Shown here piece after piece: positions 17,045 to 25,228 of a stretch of 39,359 nt of DNA (the first letter of the stretch is position 1; each line of letters starts with the position of its first letter). The translations under genes and the position numbers were made by a program. The stretch is taken from assembly GCA_028280325.1 (NCBI GenBank), contig JANQLZ010000020.1, positions 1 through 39,359 of the forward strand. The letters run 5' to 3'. The stretch comes from Bacillota bacterium (GTDB taxonomy: Bacteria; Bacillota; UBA994; PWPR01). The notes below the pieces were generated by a model. That model had not been told where the DNA came from. It searched no databases and saw only the letters and a list, made by a program, of their open reading frames with translations.

Positions 17045-17545
17045 TTACCCCTTCAGTGCTTCTATTAATTGTACAATTGAGTCATTGACATCTATTCCAT
17101 CTTCTATATTACTGTGGATAACTAAGCCTAATATCCCCGAAACCAGAATTCTCTGCTTCTTTTCACCGTGAACATTCAAATGACTGCCGATTATATTGCG
17201 CATGAGTTTTAGCCTTTCCTGGAGATGCTGCCTGAGTCCCGGCATTTTTTTTGCCAATTGGATAACCTCGCTCATCACTGTAAAATCAGGATTAACAATA
17301 ACCGATAACAGCTGTTGGTAATCAGTAACATCATTGATCTGGTTGAGCTTGTTTACTAAGACATGGGTGTTAATTTTTAATACCTCAATAAATAATTCCT
17401 CTTTGGAGTGAAAATAATGATGAACAAGTCCGTGATTAACCCCAGCTATTCTGGCTATTAATTTAACACTAGTCTGGGAGTTGCCGTATTCAATTAGCGA
17501 TTTTTGAGCCGCATCTATTAACAGCTCTCTTGAATTCTTGGTCAT
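17045..17545 (-). CDS. TetR-family transcriptional regulator
   Basis: About 166 residues. The N-terminal helix-turn-helix (about 5-50) reads RELLIDAAQKSLIEYG, then SVKLIARIAGVNHGLVHHYF, then HSKEELF, the standard TetR layout; the C-terminal ligand domain is short and not assignable. The ATG at 17545 is preferred: the TTG four codons upstream directly abuts GGAGG, which is 12 bases before the ATG. It is the first gene of the operon with the activase and its partner, behind a good promoter that carries two palindromes, so it most likely represses its own operon in response to an unknown small molecule. Confidence 0.9.
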   Translation of the reverse strand: MTKNSRELLIDAAQKSLIEYGNSQTSVKLIARIAGVNHGLVHHYFHSKEELFIEVLKINTHVLVNKLNQINDVTDYQQLLSVIVNPDFTVMSEVIQLAKKMPGLRQHLQERLKLMRNIIGSHLNVHGEKKQRILVSGILGLVIHSNIEDGIDVNDSIVQLIEALKG

Positions 17546-17566
17546 CTTAGCCGTCAACCTCCAAAA

Positions 17567-17582
17567 TTAGTCGCCTGACTAA
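17567..17582. promoter_or_regulatory. Candidate TetR operator, TTAGTC-N4-GACTAA
   Basis: A perfect 6-bp inverted repeat with a 4-base centre lies just downstream of the -10 box, at or near the predicted transcription start and 22 bases before the tetR ATG. This is a typical repressor position. Assignment to this TetR is inference. Confidence 0.5.
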
Positions 17583-17588
17583 TGTCTA

Positions 17589-17617
17589 ATGATAAGTAAT
17601 AGTATACTACTTGTCAA
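17589..17617 (-). promoter_or_regulatory. Promoter of the tetR-activase operon, with spacer palindrome
   Basis: Reading the minus strand, a consensus TTGACA (17612-17617) and TATCAT (17589-17594) are 17 bases apart. The spacer holds the perfect 10-bp palindrome TAGTATACTA (17600-17609), a second candidate operator. The region 17618-17774 upstream shows no gene. Confidence 0.7.
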
Positions 17618-17774
17618 CAAAGATATGGTTAAAATAATAAAAAAATTTAGTTAATTATCAGCTATTTTTATGACATTAACACCTGTTATTAACAACAATA
17701 ACTGCCCTTTGGCTAAAGATGCCTTAACAAAATAGAAACGGGGTGTTGTATTTAGAATTTGAAAAACCTTTGCT

Positions 17775-18221
17775 TCAGTTTTTACTACTTTTTTTTGTGG
17801 CATTTGAAAGGTCAGGCTGATAACTGCTCGCTAAGTTGAGGGCCTGATCATATTGATTACTTAAATCTATCAATTCTTTGGCTAAAATTTTATCCAGTTT
17901 CATGATCGTGTCCAGCTCCTGATGCAGTTTCACACTTATAGATGAAATATTCTCAGCCATATTTTCAGAGAAAGATGTTAACAGAATATCCTTTAGCTGC
18001 TGGCTGTTCTGAGTATTCAGGCTATTGAGCAGCTTATTAGCCTGTTCATCCAGGATGTCGATATTGGTGAAACAAGATTTAACCTTTTCCATGAGTTTAA
18101 AAAAATCCTGTTGATTTTCTGAAATCTTCATTAAATCTTTTAATAATCGTTTAACTTCCAGTACCTGACGCCGTTTTTCTTTCATTATTTTTTCAATTTC
18201 AGTGATGACCACTCTGCCCAT
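17775..18221 (-). CDS. Hypothetical coiled-coil protein
   Basis: A 148-residue, almost entirely helical, highly charged protein that I do not recognise. Heptad-like leucines and isoleucines run from about residue 5 to 130 (for example EIEKIMKEKRRQVLEVKRLL and LHQELDTIMKLDKILAKELI), suggesting a coiled coil or helical bundle. There is one cysteine and no signal peptide or membrane segment. The ATG at 18221 follows GGGGGT by about five bases. The gene is isolated between the TetR operon and the B12 importer. Flagellar/secretion chaperone-like (FlgN-type) bundles have this look, but no specific motif supports it. Confidence 0.6.
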   Translation of the reverse strand: MGRVVITEIEKIMKEKRRQVLEVKRLLKDLMKISENQQDFFKLMEKVKSCFTNIDILDEQANKLLNSLNTQNSQQLKDILLTSFSENMAENISSISVKLHQELDTIMKLDKILAKELIDLSNQYDQALNLASSYQPDLSNATKKSSKN

Positions 18222-18275
18222 TGATTACCCCCCAATATCTAACTGTTTCTATATTTTTCTATCACATTTGGGATA

Positions 18276-18304
18276 TTGGCAAATTGCGGCAAAATTATTG
18301 CCAA
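18276..18304. promoter_or_regulatory. Inverted repeat upstream of the coiled-coil gene
   Basis: TTGGCAA and TTGCCAA form a perfect 7-bp inverted repeat separated by 15 bases, with a third GGCAAAA inside. It lies 55-83 bases before the start of the gene at 18221. A regulator site or hairpin are both possible. Confidence 0.3.
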
Positions 18305-18442
18305 ATATTTCCCTGCAGTGTTATTTTATTAATTAATATGGCGAATGTAAATACAAAACCAGTTAAAAATATTTTTAATTTACTAATATTAATACTATTT
18401 TAATATTAGCACCTTGGCCTCAACCAAAAATTCAGTTAAAAG

Positions 18443-18478
18443 TAAAAAAGAGGCTCCTTGCTAAGACAGCCTCTCTTT
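18443..18478 (-). terminator. Intrinsic terminator of the cbi-btu operon
   Basis: On the minus strand AGAGGCT (18468-18474) and AGCCTCT (18449-18455) pair across a 12-base loop, extendable by a G-U and A-U pairs, followed by a run of six T (18443-18448). The 5' arm lies in the last codons of the ATPase gene, so the operon ends here. Confidence 0.9.
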
Positions 18479-19246
18479 GGTTAAAGGAATAAAAAACGGG
18501 CAATTATTGTCCTGATCATGAAGAACTTTTGCCCGGATATTGAAGACCTCAAACAGGGTTTGGGGGGTCACTACCTTAGCCGGGATGTCCTTCTTGTAGA
18601 TCTGACCATTATGGATAACGATTATTTCATCGGCATATCTGGCAGCCTGGTTAAGATCATGCAGGACCATGACAATTGTCAATCCTTCCTCACGATTCAA
18701 CCTGTTAATCAGCTCCAGGATTTCATGCTGATAGGCAATATCCAGAAAAGTAGTAGGCTCGTCCAGCAGGAGCAGTTGTGGCTGTTGAGCCAGAGTCATG
18801 GCAATCCAGGTTCGTTGCCTCTCACCGCCGGACATTTGAATCAGAGGCTGATGCTGCAGATCAAGTAAAAAGGTTTTCTCCAGCGCCCAATCTACGATCT
18901 TAAGATCGTGGCTGGTAAACCTGTTTCGCCAATTCAGGTAAGGGTATCTTCCCAATGAGATCAGCTCTCTGACGGTTATTTCAGGCGGAGCTACTGGATT
19001 TTGGGGTAGAATAGCCATCAGCCTGGCCAGCTTTTTCTGCTTCATTTCAGCCAGTCTTTCCCCTTGCAGATAAATACTGCCGCTGTCTACCTTTTTATTT
19101 TTAGAGATCGCTTTTAACAGAGTCGATTTGCCACAACCATTGGGTCCAATAATGGCGGTAACCCGGCCTTGAGATATCTGGCAGGACAGATCAGTAATTA
19201 CCTTACGTCTGTCATATGAAAGCGACACACTAGCTATTCTTAGCAA
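18461..19246 (-). CDS. btuD: ABC importer ATPase, FecE/BtuD type
   Basis: A 261-residue ATPase with Walker A GPNGCGKST (about 34-42), Q-loop ILPQNPVAPP, signature MSGGERQRTW, Walker B LLLLDEPTTFLD and switch MVLHDLNQAARYAD. This form is typical of type II importers for iron-siderophores, haem and vitamin B12. The gene overlaps the permease by 17 bases and is last in the operon after seven cbi genes, so corrinoid or cobinamide uptake is the best guess; siderophore uptake is the alternative. The gene symbol rests on context, not on a unique motif. Confidence 0.85.
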   Translation of the reverse strand: MLRIASVSLSYDRRKVITDLSCQISQGRVTAIIGPNGCGKSTLLKAISKNKKVDSGSIYLQGERLAEMKQKKLARLMAILPQNPVAPPEITVRELISLGRYPYLNWRNRFTSHDLKIVDWALEKTFLLDLQHQPLIQMSGGERQRTWIAMTLAQQPQLLLLDEPTTFLDIAYQHEILELINRLNREEGLTIVMVLHDLNQAARYADEIIVIHNGQIYKKDIPAKVVTPQTLFEVFNIRAKVLHDQDNNCPFFIPLTKERLS

Positions 19247-20252
19247 TCTTTAACCTCCCTTTCAGCAGGAACAGAAAGAACGGCACCCCTAGGATGGACA
19301 TTATAATGCCAATTGGCAGCTCCATAGGAGCAAAAATAATGCGGGAAATAGTATCGCAGAACATCACTAATCCTGCGCCTAAAATAGCACTGCCGGGGAA
19401 AAGATATTTGTAATCTGAACCTATAATTAAACGAACCATATGGGGTACTATCAGGCCCACAAACCCCAGCAAACCAACCACACTGACCGCACTGGCTGCC
19501 AGTAAAGAGGCCAGGATAATAAACGACATCCTCGTCACTTCAACATTCAGGCCCAAACTGGCAGCGATTTCATCGCCCAGCATTAAGATATTGAGCCTGT
19601 TAGCGGTAATAACAGCAATAGTAAACCCTACCAGAGCATAGGGCAGTATCAGGTAGAAATCATGCCAGGTTTTGGACATCAGGCTGCCTATTTTAAACCC
19701 CAAAGTATCATGTACCCGCTCCGGATAAAAGATCAGGATTAAATTAATAAAAGAGCTTAGCAAGGTGGAGATGGCAATCCCGGCCAAGACCATTCGCAAA
19801 GGCTGAACGCCGTTTTTCCAGGATAAAACGTATATCAGCAGGGTAGTTAACACTGCCCCGACAAATGCTGCCGGGGTCAGCAGGGCAGACATTCTAGGAA
19901 GTAACACCAGGCAGATTGTGGCCATTAATCCTGCCCCGGCCGAAACCCCAATAATATTGGGGGAGGCCAGTGGATTGCGCATTACTCCCTGCAGTATGGC
20001 CCCTGCAACCGACAAACATATTCCAACCAGGGCCGCCACCATGGTTCTGGGGACGCGGAGGTTCCAGAAAATGCGATGATTGAGGTCCTCTGTCTCTGAC
20101 ATGATCGCTCTCACAATATCTTCAATTGAAAGCTGGTATGCTCCCAAACTGACACTGAGCAAAAAGCTGATAACAGCAAAGGCCACCAGGCCAAGCAGGA
20201 TAGTTATCTTCAGCGCTGTTTTTTTATGTTGCATATCTCTCTTAGTTGCCAT
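19230..20252 (-). CDS. btuC: FecCD/BtuC-family ABC importer permease
   Basis: A 340-residue permease with about ten hydrophobic helices. Family landmarks are the LRVPRTMVAALVGICLSVAGAILQGVMRNPLASPNIIGVSAGAG block (about 47-90), the ATPase-contact loop GLLGFVGLIVPHMVRLIIGSD and the ending PIGIIMSILGVPFFLFLL, all diagnostic of FecCD permeases. The ATG at 20252 has AGGTG about six bases upstream. It overlaps the ATPase by 17 bases and lies 17 bases after the binding-protein gene. Corrinoid specificity is inferred from the operon. Confidence 0.9.
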   Translation of the reverse strand: MATKRDMQHKKTALKITILLGLVAFAVISFLLSVSLGAYQLSIEDIVRAIMSETEDLNHRIFWNLRVPRTMVAALVGICLSVAGAILQGVMRNPLASPNIIGVSAGAGLMATICLVLLPRMSALLTPAAFVGAVLTTLLIYVLSWKNGVQPLRMVLAGIAISTLLSSFINLILIFYPERVHDTLGFKIGSLMSKTWHDFYLILPYALVGFTIAVITANRLNILMLGDEIAASLGLNVEVTRMSFIILASLLAASAVSVVGLLGFVGLIVPHMVRLIIGSDYKYLFPGSAILGAGLVMFCDTISRIIFAPMELPIGIIMSILGVPFFLFLLKGRLKIAKNS

Positions 20253-20269
20253 TTATCACACCTGATATC

Positions 20270-21280
20270 TTATTCGGAAAAGATCTCCGGGTATAGAATT
20301 TTAGCCAGGTAGGCAAAGGCCTGAGGATATTCAGCATTTGGTTTATAGACTGAATATTCTTTTGGCAGATAGTAGACCTTACTTTCCTTTACAGCTTTTA
20401 ACCCGGACCAGGCGGTGCTTTTCTCAATATCTGCAGCTATTCTGTCCCGGCATTTATCAATATCACCCATTGTACAGATTAAAATATATTCTGGATCTCT
20501 GGCTACCAGTACTTCCATACTAAAATCAACTCTGGTACTTCCGGGTACTGGGATCTCCTCTAAACTGACCACATTTGACCCGCCTAACAGTGAAACCATT
20601 TCTCCGGTTAAAGAATGTTCAGTTTCTGTTCTGATCGACTTGCTGGTAACATACAGAACCGCAACACTGGGCTGCTGGGATGCTGTTTTGGCCTGATCTA
20701 TTATAGTCTGGCATTGATCCGTGATATTATTTACCTTTTGCTCATAGATGCTTTCTGTACCTAAAATTTGGGTAAACAGATACAGGTTTTTTTGAAATGC
20801 CTCATAAGCCTGCGTCCCGGTGTCAATGCTGGCATACTCAATATCGTTTTCTTTCAGTATTCCAATTAACTTTTTCTGAGATGAGGAATTACTCGACAGA
20901 ATTACCAGGTCTGGCTCCAAAGCTAAGAGCGCCTCAGCACTGACACTGGCAAAGCTGCCCAGGATTGGCAGATCGGCTGCCTCAGCCGGAACATTGATGG
21001 TACCCTTGACTCGGGCCAAAGATTCTCCCCCGGCCAGGTACCACAAATCCAAAATGGAATTCAATAACACCACAGTCCTGGCCGGCTTTTTGGTAATTGA
21101 CAGGGTTTGCCCTTCAGCATCAACATAGGTAACTGATGTATCATTAGAATCAATTACGAACTCCGGATAAAGAGATTGAAAATCTGTTTCATGCGGCTGG
21201 ACCACTGGATCCTGGGGTTGGCAGCCGACCAAAGATATCATCAACAGGCTGATTAGGACTAAACATAAGGTTTTCTTCAT
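20270..21280 (-). CDS. btuF: Periplasmic-type binding lipoprotein of the corrinoid importer (BtuF/FhuD-like)
   Basis: A 336-residue substrate-binding protein with a lipoprotein signal peptide (MKKTLCLVLISLLMISLVGC; lipobox LVGC, lipidated C20). The two-lobed TroA/BtuF-like fold is indicated by ARTVVLLNSILDLWYLAGG, then LLALEPDLVILSSNSSS at the end of the first lobe, and VLVARDPEYILICTMGD with ADIEKSTAWSGLKAVKESKVYYLP in the second. AAAGGGG precedes the ATG. It lies 78 bases after cbiJ on the same strand; no B12 riboswitch is seen in that gap. Cobalamin/cobinamide is the inferred ligand from context. Confidence 0.85.
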   Translation of the reverse strand: MKKTLCLVLISLLMISLVGCQPQDPVVQPHETDFQSLYPEFVIDSNDTSVTYVDAEGQTLSITKKPARTVVLLNSILDLWYLAGGESLARVKGTINVPAEAADLPILGSFASVSAEALLALEPDLVILSSNSSSQKKLIGILKENDIEYASIDTGTQAYEAFQKNLYLFTQILGTESIYEQKVNNITDQCQTIIDQAKTASQQPSVAVLYVTSKSIRTETEHSLTGEMVSLLGGSNVVSLEEIPVPGSTRVDFSMEVLVARDPEYILICTMGDIDKCRDRIAADIEKSTAWSGLKAVKESKVYYLPKEYSVYKPNAEYPQAFAYLAKILYPEIFSE

Positions 21281-21358
21281 TTTTTTCCCCTTTAAATTGC
21301 TTTAATTTTTTTAATCACTTAGCTAAAACTCTTGTGCAATAAAATGTTTGCCAACAAG

Positions 21359-22120
21359 TCATTTTTTGATATTAACACTGTCCTTGAAAACACTGACCAG
21401 CTCCGCAATGGAACTGTAGGTATTACCATAATCTATCTCCGGTCTGGCTAAAACTAGCACCTCAACCCCGTTTTGTCTGGCAGCTGCTATTTTTTCGCAG
21501 ATACCTCCTTCTTTGCCGCTGTCTTTGGAGACCAGATACTTTATCTGATATTCTTGGAGCAGCATTGAATTAAGCTCTGCACTAAAAGGCCCTTGCATGG
21601 CAATAATCTGTTTTGGTTTTAACCCTGCTGCCTCAGCTCTGGTTAACGAGGAGCATAGCGGCAAAACACGGGCAACTATTCTGTCTGTGGGTACAATACT
21701 GGTAATTTCCATTAATCTGCTCGAGCCAATAGTGAGCAGGATTTTTCCTGACTTGGCCCGTAAATAGTTGGCGATCTCAGTTAAAGAGCTGTACTTGACT
21801 GGATAACTGCTATCCAGCTCCGGCCTTTCGTATCTCCAATATTTAGCATTGGTTATCTCCGCTGCCTCTTTAATATTGGCTGTGATCTCCATAGCATAGG
21901 GATGGGTGGCATCAATAATCCCGGTGATGTTCTCTGTTTTTAGCAGCTTGATAATTTGCTGCCTGTTAAGAGATCCATATATTTTTTTGAGCTGTTGATG
22001 GTTGGTAATCAGCTCACTGCCATACGCTGTAGCCGTAGAAACCAGCACCTCTTGCCCCATGTTCAACACTTTTTGCACAATATCTCGCCCATCTTTGGTT
22101 CCTGAAAAGATCAGAATCAA
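21359..22120 (-). CDS. cbiJ: Cobalt-precorrin-6A reductase
   Basis: A 253-residue CobK/CbiJ-type reductase. The N-terminus LIFSGTKDGRDIVQKV is the family's NAD(P)H-binding start, followed by ITGIIDATHPYAMEIT (about 73-88) and YWRYERPEL, and near the C-terminus LVSKDSGKEGGICEKI. These are the hallmarks of the family. The start is a TTG at 22120 overlapping the cbiH stop (TTGA), with a GGGGGT ribosome binding site upstream. It reduces the macrocycle of cobalt-precorrin-6A. Confidence 0.92.
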   Translation of the reverse strand: MILIFSGTKDGRDIVQKVLNMGQEVLVSTATAYGSELITNHQQLKKIYGSLNRQQIIKLLKTENITGIIDATHPYAMEITANIKEAAEITNAKYWRYERPELDSSYPVKYSSLTEIANYLRAKSGKILLTIGSSRLMEITSIVPTDRIVARVLPLCSSLTRAEAAGLKPKQIIAMQGPFSAELNSMLLQEYQIKYLVSKDSGKEGGICEKIAAARQNGVEVLVLARPEIDYGNTYSSIAELVSVFKDSVNIKK

Positions 22121-22845
22121 TATCGATACCCCCTGGGGGTGATAATTTTATTCAGATGCGCATAGGTCTTAGAGTTGCCTACTATCACCATGGTCGACAT
22201 ATTTATTTCCGAATCAGCCAGGTCAGCTAAGGTGGTCAGTTCTATTTCCTCTCCGCTGCGTTTGGCATTCCTGACAATGCCCACTGGGGTATCGGGGGAC
22301 TTATACTGCAGTAATATCTCCTGGGCCTCAATGATTTGCCTGGTTCGGCTTTGGCTTTTAGGATTATAGATAGCGACTACAAAATCACCCTGACCGGCAC
22401 AGTGGATTCTTTTCCTGATCAATTCCCAGTCGGTCAACAGGTCGCTTAAACTGATAGTTACGTAATCGTGCATTAAGGGCGCCCCGATTGAGGCTGCAGC
22501 GGCATTAGCAGCTGGTATACCGGGAATAACCTCTACCTCAATATCGCTGGCAGACTGGATAACTATTTCCAACATCAGGCCAGCCATGCCATAAACCCCG
22601 GCATCACCGCCGCTGATTAAGGCCACAGTCTGTCCAGCCCGGGCATATTCCAAAGCCTGCTGGCAGCGGTCAATTTCCCCCCGCATCGGGGTCGTGTACA
22701 CCTGTTGTCTGTCACTGATTACCGTCCTTATTAAAGCTACGTATGTCTGGTACCCAACAATCACGTCGCTGTTTCTAATGGCTTGCATGGCCTTTATCGA
22801 CATATGGTCAATTAACCCCGGTCCGATTCCTACAATATAAATCAT
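22117..22845 (-). CDS. cbiH: Cobalt-factor III / precorrin-3 C17-methyltransferase
   Basis: A 242-residue SAM-dependent tetrapyrrole methyltransferase. The start MIYIVGIGPG at 22845 overlaps the cbiG stop in ATGA and has GGAGG seven bases upstream; the longer open frame upstream is inside cbiG. Motifs: VGIGPG loop, YQTYVALI, TTPMRGEIDRC (typical of CobJ/CbiH), and ALISGGDAGVYGMAGLMLE. It performs the ring-contracting methylation step. Confidence 0.93.
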   Translation of the reverse strand: MIYIVGIGPGLIDHMSIKAMQAIRNSDVIVGYQTYVALIRTVISDRQQVYTTPMRGEIDRCQQALEYARAGQTVALISGGDAGVYGMAGLMLEIVIQSASDIEVEVIPGIPAANAAAASIGAPLMHDYVTISLSDLLTDWELIRKRIHCAGQGDFVVAIYNPKSQSRTRQIIEAQEILLQYKSPDTPVGIVRNAKRSGEEIELTTLADLADSEINMSTMVIVGNSKTYAHLNKIITPRGYRY

Positions 22846-23876
22846 AATTTGACCTCCTCCTGCCAGACTGATATGGTTAGCCCTGAGCATTTTTTTTGAG
22901 GCAAAAGGCATCGACCATAGTTTGAAGCCAGATATCCTGCTGGCTCGCAAACCGCCGCTACTCCAACGGTTTTTTTGACAAATGCCGATCCGGTGAACAG
23001 CTGCTCGACCTCCTGCAGTTTTTCTACCGGGTAGGTTATATATTCTGCACCCAGATTTCTCGCCAATGCTATAATGCCTGGTTCATCTTTTTTTAAATCA
23101 ATCGATGCCACCCGGTTAACTGCCTGTTTAGCTATGTTTAACTGGCGTAGGATGCTGTCTAAAGCTGCACTTATCTGCCCTTCAGATATCCCCCTTTTAC
23201 AACCTATACCTATCGTGATACTGGGTGCAATCAACTGAACTACTGGGTAGTTGAGGGCAGGTAGCATTAGTTTGTTAGTGATGTAGATTAAACCCCTGAG
23301 CCCGGAAAGCGGTGCATCTACTAACCGTACATTAGCAGGCAGATCATTAAACTTAACGGGAAAATCTGACAATATGCCAATCATCTTCTCCTCAATAATT
23401 AACGCAGTCAACTCTTTGGCCCGGGTATAGTCTTTGATAATCAGTCCTTTTTGCTTAGCCAGCATATCTACAGCAGGCTTACTGCTTAGATCAGAAGCGG
23501 TGGTAATAACCGGGGTCGCCCCGATAAGCTCAGCTAACTCAATTGCCTTTTCATTGGCCCCACCTAAGTGGCCCGAAAGCAGGCTAATCACATGCCTGCC
23601 ACTGCTGTCTAATACTAATACCGCAGGGTCGACCGATTTATGCTGCAGATAAGGAGCTATAATGCGTACTACAATACCGGTGGCCATGATAAAAACCAGG
23701 GTTTCATACCGTTCAAACAGGTAGCCGGTAAATTCTTTGAGACTGCCTTCAATCGGCTTTAAATCACTGCATAACTGCCTGGGCATCGTGTAAATGGTAT
23801 ATTCATTTGCTTTTTGCCTGATATTCAGCGCTAAATCTCGGGCCATTTTGGAGAGCGCCACAATCGCCTGAGCCAT
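22842..23876 (-). CDS. cbiG: Cobalt-precorrin-5A hydrolase
   Basis: About 344 residues from the ATG at 23876, one base after the cbiF stop (TAG-G-ATG), so translation is coupled; the upstream extension of the open frame lies within cbiF. Typical CbiG features: LVFIMATGIVVRIIAPYLQHKSVDPAVLVLD, then the conserved SLLSGHLGGANEKA segment, then the C-terminal domain beginning ITIGIGCKRGISEGQI. It opens the delta-lactone and releases the C20 unit as acetaldehyde. Length is normal for the two-domain form. Confidence 0.92.
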   Translation of the reverse strand: MAQAIVALSKMARDLALNIRQKANEYTIYTMPRQLCSDLKPIEGSLKEFTGYLFERYETLVFIMATGIVVRIIAPYLQHKSVDPAVLVLDSSGRHVISLLSGHLGGANEKAIELAELIGATPVITTASDLSSKPAVDMLAKQKGLIIKDYTRAKELTALIIEEKMIGILSDFPVKFNDLPANVRLVDAPLSGLRGLIYITNKLMLPALNYPVVQLIAPSITIGIGCKRGISEGQISAALDSILRQLNIAKQAVNRVASIDLKKDEPGIIALARNLGAEYITYPVEKLQEVEQLFTGSAFVKKTVGVAAVCEPAGYLASNYGRCLLPQKKCSGLTISVWQEEVKL

Positions 23877-23877
23877 C

Positions 23878-24633
23878 CTATTCTGCCTGCCGATACATGT
23901 GGCTGAAGTTCTTATCGTACAGTTTTGACAGCTGGTATTCACTGTTAATAAAATCTCCAACCAGGATTTGAGCAGTTCGTTTAATATCTGCATCTATCAC
24001 CTTTTGGGCAATGTCCTTCAAGGTTCCCCGAACTATTTTCTGATCCGGCCAGGTAGCTCGCTGAATAACAGCCACCGGGGTATGGAGAGGGTAGTGTTTC
24101 AGTAATCTGTTGACCACCTCGTCTATCATTTGGACCGATAAAAAAATTGCCATGCTGGCCTGGTGAGTGGCTAACAATTCTAATTGCTCCTGTTCAGGTA
24201 CAGGGGTTCTACCTTCAAGCCGGGTGCAGATTACAGTTTGCGTCACCCCTGGCAAGGTAAATTCTCGTTTAATAGCAGCTGCTGATGCGGTAAAGGAGCT
24301 GACCCCGGGGATAACTTCAAATTCAATATTATTTGCAGTTAAAATATCCATTTGCTCCTGGATAGCTCCATAAAGGCTGGGGTCGCCGGTGTGTACTCGA
24401 ACAACTGCTAAACCATCAGCTATAGCCTGGAGCATAACCTCTATTACCTGGTTGAGATTCATGCCGGCACTGTTGTAAACCACTGCCGATTGCTTTTTGT
24501 CAGCATAAACCGCTGTATTAACTAAAGATCCGGCATAGATAATTACATCTGCGCTATCTATTAATTTCTTGCCTTTAACGGTCAATAGCTCTGGGTCGCC
24601 TGGTCCAGCTCCAATAAAATAAACCCTCTTCAT
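23878..24633 (-). CDS. cbiF: Cobalt-precorrin-4 C11-methyltransferase
   Basis: A 251-residue SAM-dependent methyltransferase. The start MKRVYFIGAGPGDPELLTVKG at 24633 has GGGGGA four to five bases upstream; the eight codons before it overlap cbiT. Other motifs: VIIYAGSLVN, VVRVHTGDPSLYGAIQEQ (substrate loop) and FEVIPGVSSFTASAAA, all standard for CobM/CbiF. It lies ten bases after cbiT. Confidence 0.95.
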   Translation of the reverse strand: MKRVYFIGAGPGDPELLTVKGKKLIDSADVIIYAGSLVNTAVYADKKQSAVVYNSAGMNLNQVIEVMLQAIADGLAVVRVHTGDPSLYGAIQEQMDILTANNIEFEVIPGVSSFTASAAAIKREFTLPGVTQTVICTRLEGRTPVPEQEQLELLATHQASMAIFLSVQMIDEVVNRLLKHYPLHTPVAVIQRATWPDQKIVRGTLKDIAQKVIDADIKRTAQILVGDFINSEYQLSKLYDKNFSHMYRQAE

Positions 24634-24643
24634 GATATCCCCC

Positions 24644-25216
24644 TTATCTCTCTCCACTGATGATGTAAACTGGATTATTGGCCAGCATCATGGTTAAGTC
24701 AGCAAGTGCTTTGCCCCTGGCAATGCTGGCCTGCACAACCTCTATATTTTTGTAGTTATATAGTTTGAGGTTTTCAATAATTTTCACAGTATTCTCCAGG
24801 GTAATACAATTGGCCACGACAATACCCCCCAGTGGCAGCTTGTGGCTCAGCCATTTAAAAATTGCAGCTAACTGGCCGCCACTGCCCCCAATAACTACCC
24901 TGTCAACGCTATCGAGTTCGGGGATAGCTAGCGGAGCCAGGCCCTTTACTACCTGAACATTTTTTAGTTTAAAATGGGCAATATTTTGCTTGATAAGCTC
25001 AATAGCCTGTTCGTTTTTATCAATAGCGTAAACCACTCCACCGCTAACATTAAGGGCACATTCTACGGTTATTGAACCCGTACCAGCACCAATGTCTACA
25101 ACTGAGTTTTGCTTGCCGAGCTGCAGCTTGCTTAAGGTAATCGCCCTAACCTCTGACTTGGTCATAGGGACTGCCCCTCTGATAAATTTTTCATCATTGA
25201 GTCCAATTTGAATCAT
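24644..25216 (-). CDS. cbiT: Cobalt-precorrin-6B C15-methyltransferase (decarboxylating)
   Basis: A 190-residue class-I SAM methyltransferase with motif I VVDIGAGTGSITVECAL (about 38-54), preceded by the family signature RGAVPMTKSEVRAITLSKL. There are two in-frame ATGs at 25222 and 25216; the second has GGAG seven bases upstream and is preferred. CbiT here is separate from CbiE, whereas aerobic CobL is a fusion of both activities. It follows cbiE by 12 bases. Confidence 0.94.
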   Translation of the reverse strand: MIQIGLNDEKFIRGAVPMTKSEVRAITLSKLQLGKQNSVVDIGAGTGSITVECALNVSGGVVYAIDKNEQAIELIKQNIAHFKLKNVQVVKGLAPLAIPELDSVDRVVIGGSGGQLAAIFKWLSHKLPLGGIVVANCITLENTVKIIENLKLYNYKNIEVVQASIARGKALADLTMMLANNPVYIISGER

Positions 25217-25228
25217 AATCATTCTCCA

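Noticed and set aside
17595-17615. ACAAGTAGTAT in the tetR promoter matches the apical motif of palindrome copy 1
   Set aside because: It overlaps the consensus -35 box and is not set in a matching hairpin; an 11-base match is plausible by chance in a window this size.
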